Below are positions 54,962 to 64,000 of a stretch of 64,000 bases of DNA, in pieces. A program made the position numbers and the translations under genes. This DNA is from Cylindrodendrum hubeiense. Its lineage: Eukaryota; Ascomycota; Sordariomycetes; Hypocreales; Nectriaceae. Below the pieces are notes generated by a model. That model ran no database searches and was not told the DNA's origin. It saw only the letters and a program-made list of their open reading frames with translations. The stretch lies in NCBI GenBank assembly GCA_014621425.1, contig JAANBB010000160.1:1-64000 (forward strand), given 5' to 3'. Position 1 is the stretch's first letter; each line of letters opens with the position of its first letter.

Positions 54962-55990
54962 TTAACCGAGTAGATGGCCTTTAAGATGCGAGATGTCATC
55001 GCTTGTTGCCCGACAGCATCCACCCACGACGATCGTCGGCCACTTGCCGCGGTCCTGTGTAGCCTTGACAACCTCCGTCACCTGGACCTCCCACGGGCCG
55101 CGGTCGTGGGCCTTTGCGCCCGCTGGCAACTCCCACTTCTGGGTCGTCGTGTTGTAGACCTCTCCATTGGTGCCGTCTGGGTAGAGGATGAGGGCAGGCC
55201 ATGAGGAGGCGCGGCCGTCGTCGACCATTTTGGCAACGGTGGATTCGAAAATGCGAAGCAGGGCGTCGAGCTTGTGCACCTTGGTGCAGTTGATGCCGAT
55301 GCCCCACGGCACGCTCGCGGACAGCTTAGGATCCAGCATGGCCTCGACCGCAGCCTCGATGGAGCTTCCGTCGGGGAGCGTCATGGCGTCGCCCGGGGAG
55401 AGCAGGGCGGTCCAGAAGGGCAGATGGGCCAGCGCCGGGGTGGAGGCGACGGCCTTGCGCATGGCGATGATCTCGTCGAGGCGCGGGATGGTCTCGAGCG
55501 CGACGTAGCCCACGCGCGACCCGACGTCGGCAATGGCGCCAAACAGCTGCATGCGGTGGCGATGCCACTCCTCCAGCGCGGCGGCAGAGTCGTGCGCGGC
55601 GTCGTACTTGCCGCTGTACTCCTGGCCGGGGATCATGCACGCGCCGTACGGCCCGCAGCTGAGGGCGACGCTCGCATCGGCGTGCGTGGCCTCTTGCGCG
55701 ATGGCGACGGCCGCGTCGAGGAACTGCGGGACGGCGCTGGCGCCGATGCCGTCGGGGAAGGCCTCGTTGCGGGTGCCGGCGAAGCCATCGAGAGACACCT
55801 GGTACGTGGCCGTGAGCAGCACGTCGACGGGCACGTCGCCAAAGTCCTTCTGGCACGCGAGCAGCGTGGCGGGGCTGGACACGAGCAGGTCCGACGACCA
55901 CAGCGGCGTGGCGCGGCTGAAGGTGACGCCGTACTTGGCCTCGAGCGAGGTGCCAAGGCCGCCGTCGAGGATGAGGATCTGCGCGCCCAT
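54962..55990 (-). CDS. Homocysteine S-methyltransferase
   Basis: Intronless, 342 residues. It transfers a methyl group from S-methylmethionine or S-adenosylmethionine to homocysteine to regenerate methionine (yeast Mht1/Sam4 type). The opening is LILDGGLGTSLEAKYGV, followed by ATYQVS, CGPYGA, YVALETIPRLDE and GINCTKVHKL. The zinc Cys residues lie in GINCT and VVGGCCRATSDDI. High GC in the coding frame creates a 272-codon antisense ORF that is not a gene. The protein is cytosolic with no signal peptide. Confidence 0.95.
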   Translation of the reverse strand: MGAQILILDGGLGTSLEAKYGVTFSRATPLWSSDLLVSSPATLLACQKDFGDVPVDVLLTATYQVSLDGFAGTRNEAFPDGIGASAVPQFLDAAVAIAQEATHADASVALSCGPYGACMIPGQEYSGKYDAAHDSAAALEEWHRHRMQLFGAIADVGSRVGYVALETIPRLDEIIAMRKAVASTPALAHLPFWTALLSPGDAMTLPDGSSIEAAVEAMLDPKLSASVPWGIGINCTKVHKLDALLRIFESTVAKMVDDGRASSWPALILYPDGTNGEVYNTTTQKWELPAGAKAHDRGPWEVQVTEVVKATQDRGKWPTIVVGGCCRATSDDISHLKGHLLG

Positions 55991-56938
55991 TGTATCGAGC
56001 GCTGTGTGGTGAGCTTCTTCTTCGTTTACTTGACTCGGCTTGTCTTGGCCGAAAGAATCAATGATACCATCGCCGATGGCGGGGCAATGTAACCCCGCTT
56101 GGTGGAGTAGATTGCCTCAACTCAACCCTCCGCACTTAATGCGACAAAATCCAGGGTTCCGTCTTGTTAGCTTCGTCTGTGGAACGTGTGATCATTGGAG
56201 GCTGGCGAACGATCCGGGGTCGCTCTGGGATGTTCGCCAAGGATGAAAGCCCTGCACTGGAGCTCCCAATGGCCATTGGCTCCCGTCTATTTTACTCAGA
56301 CACACCTACACATTCACACTCTCTTTGAGTTGTATTCACATGCCGCTAATAACCGGTAAACCATCAAAGTTGAATTCGCGTAGCGACGCCCATAGCGTTG
56401 AACACCCGTCAGAACGGAACCCCGCAAATAATCAAACGCAATTCAAAAATGGGAGCTGGTGTCTTGGCACATGGCTTTTGGCAATAACAGCCATTGTGCA
56501 ACAATAGCAGCAGGATCGACGGCAACTCACATCACTTGGCTTGGCTGCTAGTGGCAGCTGAACGGAGGCTTTGCACTAAGGAGCTTCAGGCCTGCGGTGC
56601 AACCGACTTTGACGCGATGTTCGAGATAATTGGTTCTTAGTGCTTCCGTGGCGCTTCGGGCCCTGCCTTGTCTGAAAGGGCGCTTGGGGTCTGCTGTGCG
56701 CGTGTGGACGCCGGATCGGCTCCCGACTACTTGTAGGCTTACCTGAGATTTGCAGCTGTAGAAGTTGGAGCAGTTGTAAAGCGACCGTTAATCTAAATGC
56801 TCATCTATAAGAGCTTGGATCGATGGCCTGAATTTCTGAAAGAGCCGCCATGTCTCTGCTCTGGACACTTCTCTCCCTTCATCAATGACCACTATTCACC
56901 AAACCCGCTACTGACATCAATTGCACCAAGACTTCGAG
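55991..56938. other. Divergent promoter region
   Basis: Between the divergent homocysteine methyltransferase and MFS genes. No gene is seen. Confidence 0.6.
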
Positions 56939-58976
56939 ATGTCCAAGTCTCTGATCCATGAAGAGAAGGTTGGCCTTGAAATTGCGGACCCCCTTCGCAA
57001 TGAGCAGACGGGTACAGAGAAGACGGAACTTGGGCTCGATGTTGGCGAGATGGGAGGACTGAGCGAGCCTCAACCGCAGATTCATGCCAAAACATTTCTG
57101 GCATTGTTCGCCATTTGCCTCATTTACTTCTCCCAAACCTTTGCACTAGTTGGCACTGGGTCGGTAGGTAGCCCGCTGGATTCACCAGAGATGGGTTGTG
57201 CAAAGACGTCCCGAGGATGGACAACGCCCTGTATAATTTTCTAACATGTGCATCATAGCAAGGCCAAGCTATTGCAGCATACTTGGGCCACCCGGGAGAT
57301 GCCATCTGGCTGACGGCAAGCATTGCAATCCCGAGTGTTGTACTAGGACCAGTCGTGGCCCAGTCAGCAGATTACTGGGGCCGCAGATGGTTTCTGGTCT
57401 TATTTGGCATCCTGGGTGCCGTCGGCTGCGCTCTCGCTTCTCGAGCAGACAGCTTCGCCATGTTTATCGCTGGAATGACTATCACGGGCATCGACTTTGG
57501 AGTCCTGCCGCTCCTACACGTAGTTCCTTCCGAGATTCTTCCTCGCCGTTGGCGTGCGCCGGCCCAGGCGGCTGTCATGATTGCCAACGCTTTCGGCCTG
57601 ATAGTTGGACTGATTCTCGGAGGCTTATTCAGTCGCAATGGCCACTCGGATGGGTTCCGCAACTACTACTACATCGCGACGGCCATGTTCGCAGCTGCGG
57701 CAGTTATTTGCTACTTTGCATATCAGTCACCCCCGACGACACTTCAAGCCTCTCTCACTCTCCGAGAGAAGCTGTCGCAGCTCGACTGGATCGGCTATTT
57801 GCTCCTGGCATCGGGGTTGGTCTTGTTCTGCATGGGCCTTGCTTGGTCGCAGAACCCGTATGAGTGGTCGGATCCACACACATCTGCGCCTTTCGCCATC
57901 GGACTGGCGCTGGGGATTGCCTTGGTGGTGTATGAGACTTGGTTCAAACTGGATGGCATGTTTCACCACGGTTTATTCTCTGGGGAAAACAGGAACTTTG
58001 CGATCTCGCTAGGTGCTGTCTTCTGCGAGGGCCTTGCCTTCTTTGCTGTGACAGTCTATTTTCCATTTCAGGTAACTAGCCATGCGTGCCGAACAACTAA
58101 GGGTACTTAGGTTGACTGACATGACTATAGGTCAGCATTTTGTACGAAGCGGATCCCTTGCTAGTCGGCGTACGGTTCAGCATCGCCTTCATTTCGACCA
58201 TCCCGGCGTCTATCTTGACCGGCATGTACTGCACTATAGCAAAGAAGGTCCGATGGATAACTGTATTCTCGTTCCTGATTTTCGTCGCTTTTTTCGCCTG
58301 CATGGCAACTTCAGACGAGGGCACCGATATAAATACCTGGGGCTATCCAGTTCTCCTCGGCTCAGCGCTTGGGATGACACTCATCACACTCGTCACAGTC
58401 GCACAACTCTCTACTCCCCCGAATCTCATATCTATTGCTAGTGGTCTTATTATTAGCATGAGGTCCCTTGGAGGTACCATTGGAATTGCTATATGTAAGT
58501 CCTGAAACACCCTGACTATCATGTGTGAAGAGTCTCAACTTACCACGTCATCTACACAGACAACGCGGTATTCAGAACTGAGGTTAGCCGTCTGGCAGAA
58601 AATATTTCCGATGCCGTCATGAAAGCCGGCCTGCCTACCGAGTCCGTTGGCAAACTCGTGGAAAACATGCTCCACCACAACGAGACTGGCATTGAACAAA
58701 TCCCTGGCGTGAAGCCCGACATCATTGAATCTGGCTTCCATGCACTCACTGAAAGGTACATACGTCAAGGGCTTTCAGCACGTGTGGATAACAGCGGCGG
58801 CCTTCGTGGCACTGTCGACTCTCGGTAAGCGATTGATCCTATTTGCACCTTGCAGGGGACATGGCTGACTGTTATTCAAAGCTGCGGTTTTTCTCACCGA
58901 CCCGAGCAGCGAGTTCAGTGATGAAATCGATGCTCCGGTCGAGAAAGATAAAAATATATACCATGCTCGAGCGTGA
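56939..58976 (+). pseudogene. TRI12-type MFS efflux transporter with 1-nt frameshift
   Basis: Fungal MFS antiporter of the TRI12/siderophore-drug type with about 14 membrane segments. Exons are 56939-57163, 57259-58071, 58131-58494, 58560-58824 and 58882-58976. Their sum is 1762 nt, one over a multiple of three. The N-terminus is acidic (MSKSLIHEEKVGLEI), and FLALFAICLIYFSQTFALVGTGS begins helix 1. AQSADYWGRRWFLV is the loop 2-3 signature and GVLPLLHVVPSEILPRRWR follows. After residue 532 (HALTE) the expected TYVKGFQHVWITAAAFVALSTL is in the +1 frame relative to the reading frame (GAAAGGTACATAC at 58751-58763). The last exon in that shifted frame ends AAVFLTDPSSEFSDEIDAPVEK, as in intact relatives. 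So one extra base, likely at 58754-58757, breaks the C-terminal helix and tail. A sequencing error cannot be excluded. Confidence 0.8.
58754..58757 (+). other. Site of frameshift in the MFS gene
   Basis: The bases AGGT sit where three would keep frame. The upstream frame is mod 2 and the downstream conserved frame is mod 0. A 23-nt intron (GT..AG at 58756-58779) is too short to be spliced. Confidence 0.75.
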
Positions 58977-61900
58977 AAGGGAATGGAAAGAACCTCGTGA
59001 GGAAAATACCACTATGCTTCTCTATCCAGCGTTACTTATCACAGAAAAGTTTATAGGGCTACATGATGGATCAAGCCCATATGAGAAAATAAATATTGAT
59101 GTGATTGTTATCTGTAACCTCGCCATTAAAGACACTTCTCTGTATTAACGCTGCCCTTGAAATGCTTCCGCCCTCATCAGACTTATGAACTAAACGCATC
59201 CGGCGTAATGTAGTTGATACCATCGGCATGATTTCTCTTACGCGCAAATCTTCTTTTTCTTCTTGGTGCAGAATATCTGCTTCGTTTAATCTCGGTGAGA
59301 GTGGCTTCGACAGCTTCTCCACCAGCATCATCTCATGACGCTATCGCCAAATTAGAGACGAAGGAACCTAGCTCTAGTATAAATATGTCATATCTGGATT
59401 TCCTAATTGGTAAATGCAAGAATTGGCTATGCATTTATGCAATGTGGAGTATTCTGCAATGGAACCCTTCACTCTGACGGCTAGGATGACGCTTCCACCA
59501 GCATTAATGAGCCTTTTCCCCTGAAGCTCTTTGGCGTGACGATGTCTGCTAAGATCTTCGCGCGACCAATATGAATATAATACCTCATGATAGAGTCGAC
59601 GATGGGATCCGCAGGTGTATTGTGCGCGTCGTTGACAGGAACAAGGCTCACTCTGGGAGAAATAGGATCTCACGCCCTGGTTCATAGTTTCCCTTCATCG
59701 TTGTCCACACTAGTCCAAGAACACTCATACTCTGAGCCAGCATAGGTGATGCGTAAATACGCGTGGGGTCACGAAAGTGAGGGTATCATGTGTACGTGTA
59801 AAGAAGGTTGATTCTTTATCTTGCGGTTGAGGGCTCGGGGGGGCTCAAGATCGGGCTTCCCGCATCAATAGGTCTTGGTATTGTGCAGGTCCTGTGTTGG
59901 GCGGTCCATGGTCCTCGGCAGATACATGGGGTCGGTCTTGGCGGTCGTCGTCTCCGCCTCCAATGGCATCTTTCTTGTCTTACTTGTCACGAGCATTTAA
60001 GACAGCTTCATCATTCATGGCCTCGACTTCCCACCCATTGACGTATAGAACAACCGCGCCGACTGACTTGCGGAGCGTTCCTTGGCTAACAACAGGGGAC
60101 CCAGCCTCGTCTGGACCGCCGTCCCCTGGTGAAATTCCTCTCCTTGGAAAGAGGACATGACGCGAGGAAACACAACAAGGGGAGTTATGTAGGGGAAGAA
60201 TGATTGCTGATGGTAGAGTGCTGAGCCTATCGCCAAGGTAGAACCGGGAAACCTTGCGGTTTTACAACGGGTGATGGCCGTACTTTAGATATTTTGTTGT
60301 TCTCGGGACGGCGAAACGATGACCGAGGCGATAAGGCTGCGCTTGAATAACAGTCGAGCCAGCGAGGGAACCAACAGTGAAGTTCGAGTAAGAGAGTCAT
60401 GTCGGAAAGGGGGTGAATGGGGGTATAGTATAGGGGGGAGGGATGAGTATAATATAACTGGTTGGAAGGTGTAGCTGAAAGAAATGATGGAGGAGAAAGT
60501 GAACGAGGGAGGGATTTCCCAAATTTATAGAACGGATTTCCTCTGATTGCCTATGAATAATTCTGGCTGTTTCTTCAGATGTCATTGACGTCAACACGCA
60601 CTGGTGACTCCTAATCAAGACCGTCACGAGGACAAAACAATCCACTCCCGTTGACGTTTGTTGCTCGAGAGCCGCTACCCGAACGGGTGTGATTTACTGT
60701 CCCGGACCTAACCCCGTGCGTGCTTTCGTCACAAACTTCAATACGCAACTCAATTTAGAGAGCAGCGATTCACTGGATGTATGATTTGTACTCGCGCTCT
60801 CACCACCATTTCCCCTGGTTGAAAGAGTGTGTTTAATGCGCATAGGACTGGAGGAGGGAGGGCAGTGATCCACTGTTCTTAGGACTTCCTCTCGCCCTCT
60901 CGACATCAAGCTGAATGACGCACCACGGGGAGCTGTATGTTTGCACTACCTGTGCTATGGTGACGTGGTCCGGAAAGGCACATCGACCGCATACCGACAG
61001 AACTGATCCGAGGTCGATATGTGACTGCCTGAACCACTTCTGCTGCGGAAGTCTCGCGAGAAATTGGGTTGTTCAGAGTCATACCTAAACGACGAAAACC
61101 CATGGATCCCGATTAACTAAATTGTTACCCCTTCTGTCAACACTAAGGCATGTGACGGAGAACCTACGTGCAGTGACTCCGTACTGCCTACGACGATGCT
61201 ACGTTACGAAGAGATGGGTAAACATGCCATGCGTGATGTTACACGCCGTGCGCGCATTGTAATATAACATTCAGTAGTCTTACTCACAGCTGCGTTGTTC
61301 TTCCTGTGTCAATTTATCTTAAACATCGGATCTCCGATTAGGTACGGTTTGTAGACGCTTAGCTACGAAAGTGCGTCGATTATGGAACATTTACAGTGGA
61401 CATTCACGAAAGGAATCATGAAAGATTGGTGCGATAACTTGCAATTCAATGCTATCGACGTGATACTCCATTGAGTAAATAACAAACAACCCCTTGTTTG
61501 AACCCCAAGTCAGGCCTAGCCTTGATGTGCGTCACCGGCCAAGCGTTGGTCTGAAAAGTCCAACCGTGATCCGTATGACATCAACTCAAAACCAAGCAAC
61601 GAATCGAATGCGTGCTATGCATGCAAGAAAAAAGGACCAGCAGATGTTTTCTTATTCCCCTTTCCATTCCGTACGCGCCAAATCCATCCGATGCATCATC
61701 ATCAAAAGACGCCAGGCATGTTGTGGGAGAGAAGACCATTGAGAAGAAGGTGACCAAGTGGCCCATGTTTGAGAGAAAAAATTCGTTAAGTACGACGTGG
61801 CATAACGTACAGATGAGAATCGAAATCAGAGGGTTCGCCTTGATTGCGGACTCTTGGTCAAGACTTCCGCACCCGCAACGACAGCGAGCGCCGTGCCCAA

Positions 61901-62005
61901 CCAAAAGGACATGCCATAATCACCAAATTCACGAGGCCGGTACGCAGTCTCGAGTTGGGAACCATGGATGTTCCGCTCAGGGGAGAGGACCAACTAAGCC
62001 TTCGC
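58977..62005. other. Intergenic, MFS to CAP gene
   Basis: 3 kb with no recognised protein family. A 30-codon ORF at 59908-60000 encodes a single hydrophobic segment (SVLAVVVSASNGIFLVLLV), unclear. The long ORF at 61612-62556 is antisense to the CAP gene. Nothing else is supported. Confidence 0.5.
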
Positions 62006-63097
62006 TTAGACAACAACCATCTTCTCGCCGAGGGGCTGGAGAACGTTGTCGCCGTACTCGCCACCATAGTTGCCTGTTTTCTGTTAGTTCCGGTCTGACT
62101 TGTTGGATTCGTTATCTCCGACTTACCTTGAGGGTTGTAGTTGCAGACAGTGTAGAAGGAAGCAAAGTCGTACATGGTACCAGCAGCGCACAGCTTGGTA
62201 GCACATCCGATCTTGGTGGTGTCCTTCCAGACAACCTGGGTGAAGTGACCATAGAGGTCGAGGTCCAAGCTGCTGGGGGGGTTCTCCTGGCCGTAGTAAG
62301 ACCAGTTGTCCATCTCGCTGTTGTACCACTGGTTGGTGACAGACTGAGCACCACACTGGTTCTGGAGGTCTGTGATTTCACCAGTGGAGCCCCAAGAGGC
62401 AATGTTCTGGCCATAACCACCGCTACCTTGGTCCCTGTGAAATGGGTCAGTAAATGCACAAGACTTGATAGAGACAGTCAACTTACATGTCGTGCGCGAA
62501 GACACAGGTGTCGGCGGTGTTCTGGGCGTACTGGGCAAGGGTGGCATCCCAGGTAACGGCCTCCACGGAGTGGTTGAGACGATGGATGTTGTGGTAGTTG
62601 AGCATGACGGTCTGGTAGGCCAAGTCAAGGGACAGGTCGAGAGAAGAGGAGTCGGACTCGGCGGCGGCGGTGGTCTCAACAGCAGCGGCAGCGCTGGTGG
62701 AGGTGGCCTTCTTGACGACGGCGGTAGTCTTCTTGGAAGTGGTAGTCTTCTTGGAAGATGAGGTGGTGACGGGCTCATCGTAGGCGTCAACCCAGACGGT
62801 GGTAACGGCAACAGCGGCCTGGGAAGTGGTGGTCGGGACAGCAGCCTCAACGACGGTGTACACGGGCTTGACGTAAGTGGGCTTGGCCTTGCGAGTCTTC
62901 TTGCTGGTGGTGGTCGTGCTGGTGGTGGTAGGCGCCGCATACACGGTCTCAGTAGCCTGGGCCTGGACCTCCTCGCCAGCAATAACGGTGACGGTGACGA
63001 CCTCGTAGACCCATTCGGTCTCCATAGCACGCTTGTTGATGGGGCTGGCGACAGCCAGGAGGGCGCTAGCGCCGGCGATGAACATGGAAGTCTTCAT
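62006..63097 (-). CDS. Secreted CAP-superfamily (PR-1/SCP/Pry-like) protein
   Basis: 328 residues, exons 63097-62487, 62434-62127 and 62073-62006. A signal peptide (MKTSMFIAGASALLAVAS) is followed by a Thr/Ser/Ala/Lys-rich, probably O-glycosylated linker of about 140 residues. The CAP domain follows: MLNYHNIHRLNHSVEAVTWD, CVFAHDMDQGSGGYGQN, YYGQENPPSSLDLD, GHFTQVVWKDTTKIGCA and YTVCNYNPQGNYGGEYGDNV. The four conserved CAP signatures are all there. Yeast Pry proteins of this family bind and export sterols and fatty acids. Fungal relatives also act in virulence or cell-wall settings; the role here is inferred. Confidence 0.92.
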
Positions 63098-64000
63098 TTT
63101 GGTTGATGTGTGGGAGTTCTGGGAACTGGTTAGTTATTTGAATGCAGGATAGCACATGAATGTTTCTCGATGTGAAGATGGTGGTAAGTCAATGCCGCTT
63201 GGCACAGTGTCTCGGTATTGGAAAATGGGGTAGGAAGCTGGGGTGCGAGTTGGTGAAATGTTGGCATTGCGGGTGATGGTTGTAAGACCAAGGCGTCGAG
63301 ATATTCCGAGGCCCATAACCCGTCTAGATATATCCTCGTGTCGCTTCACATTGCTGAGTATGGCGATATGGGATGTGCTTTGTTGGCGATGCCGATCCCA
63401 TTGTACCCAATGGGTGGTTGCACCTCTTTGTTGTTGTGAAAGGCGTTGCGTTGTGAGTGGTGTTGATGACATCGAAGAATAAAGAAATCGTGAATGGGTG
63501 CAGGGGTGGTGGGATGCAGAGGCGCACAGCTACATTCGGTGATTCGCATTCAAATACATACCTTGAAAGTTTGGTTCGAGTTTGGTGATAGAGCTATCGG
63601 GGGATTTCAGAGCCGGTCTGGAACGTTTGACAGCACTGCTGGGTTCGGGATCCGTCTAGGATTCCGGGGTGGTTGTTTTGAAGGAAGGTACGTCTCGAGG
63701 ACAAGGAGTGACAGGAAGAAACCGAAGCAAGGAAGTCGAAGACTGAGGTCTGAGTGAAGTTGAAGTGGGACCTGGGGGAACGGAGTCGACGAGTATTTGA
63801 GTGGTTCGACCAGCGGAGAGTGTGGGGTTTAAAGGAGTGGACGGCAGTGTTGTGAACACGCAACAAATGAATGGCAGAAAGAAAGTCGGGCCTGACTAGC
63901 GGTCGACGAGATACTCTTGGGGTGAGGAGGAGGAGTGAAGAGGGAAAGCCTGGAGATGGGCCGGAGCGGACAGCGACGTTAAAAAGGAACGGCGAGAGGT
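63098..64000. promoter_or_regulatory. Upstream region of the CAP gene
   Basis: Promoter and 5' UTR candidate of the minus-strand CAP gene. Short ORFs on both strands have no family. No gene is seen to the window end. Confidence 0.5.

Noticed and set aside
55274..56092. 272-codon + strand ORF
   Set aside because: It is the antisense shadow of the homocysteine S-methyltransferase, whose catalytic motifs are clear on the minus strand; GC-rich third positions open the other frame.
58756..58779. A tiny GT..AG intron to repair the MFS frameshift
   Set aside because: About 23 nt is too short for splicing, and no branch site fits.
59908..60000. 30-codon single-helix ORF considered as a small membrane protein
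   Set aside because: No conserved context, no start or splice evidence, and hydrophobic ORFs of this length arise by chance.
61612..62556. 314-codon + strand ORF
   Set aside because: Its right half is antisense to the CAP gene exons, and the left half has no family resemblance.

Overview
The window is chromosomal DNA of a filamentous ascomycete (Pezizomycotina, most likely a Sordariomycete). Evidence for this: intron-containing genes with short 45-95 nt introns, GT..AG borders and CTRAC-type branch sites; HET-domain, Zn2Cys6, CorA-like and ascomycete-type laccase genes; a HAM-4/PRO45-type FHA protein; and a tRNA-Lys(CTT) with an anticodon-loop intron. I re-spliced the genes by hand. Every intact model gives a whole number of codons.

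Layout: 1-1388 metacaspase (5' end cut by the window); tRNA-Cys; 2572-4765 CorA-like membrane protein. 5482-18078 is a plant-polysaccharide/glucan-utilisation cluster: a Zn2Cys6 regulator on +, then on - a secreted GH5-X2 glucanase, a GH3 beta-glucosidase with one in-frame TGA, a second intact GH3, and an MFS sugar transporter. An AT-rich gene desert follows (18.1-21.9 kb). 21.9-32.1 kb holds an RTG2-like Ppx/GppA protein, an HSL-type esterase, an FtsJ-fold methyltransferase, a HET-domain protein with a CaaX end, and a BTB protein. 33.9-38.5 kb has tRNA-Lys, an alpha/beta hydrolase, an HD-domain (cyanamide hydratase-like) protein and an SDR. 39.6-43.5 kb has the STRIPAK FHA protein, divergent from a five-exon Mgr2 (TIM23) gene. 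46.2-58.9 kb carries a laccase without a signal peptide, an Hst2-type sirtuin, NC2-beta, another SDR, a homocysteine S-methyltransferase and a TRI12-type MFS gene with a 1-nt frameshift. The right end holds a secreted CAP/PR-1 protein.

The most striking signal is a palindromic site, TCGG-N11-CCGA, in the promoter of each of the four structural genes of the polysaccharide cluster (five sites: 8969, 12305, 12349, 15686, 18250). The spacing is that of a Gal4-type dimer site. It was not found in the promoter of the cluster's own Zn2Cys6 gene. Each of the four promoters also carries a GCGGGG CreA-type box. This suggests one regulon: induction by a Gal4/CLR-2-like factor or the local regulator, extracellular cutting by GH5, trimming by the GH3 enzymes, and uptake by the MFS carrier.

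Limits: no alignment or search was run. Family assignments rest on recognised motifs, splice sites were chosen by eye, and species cannot be named.
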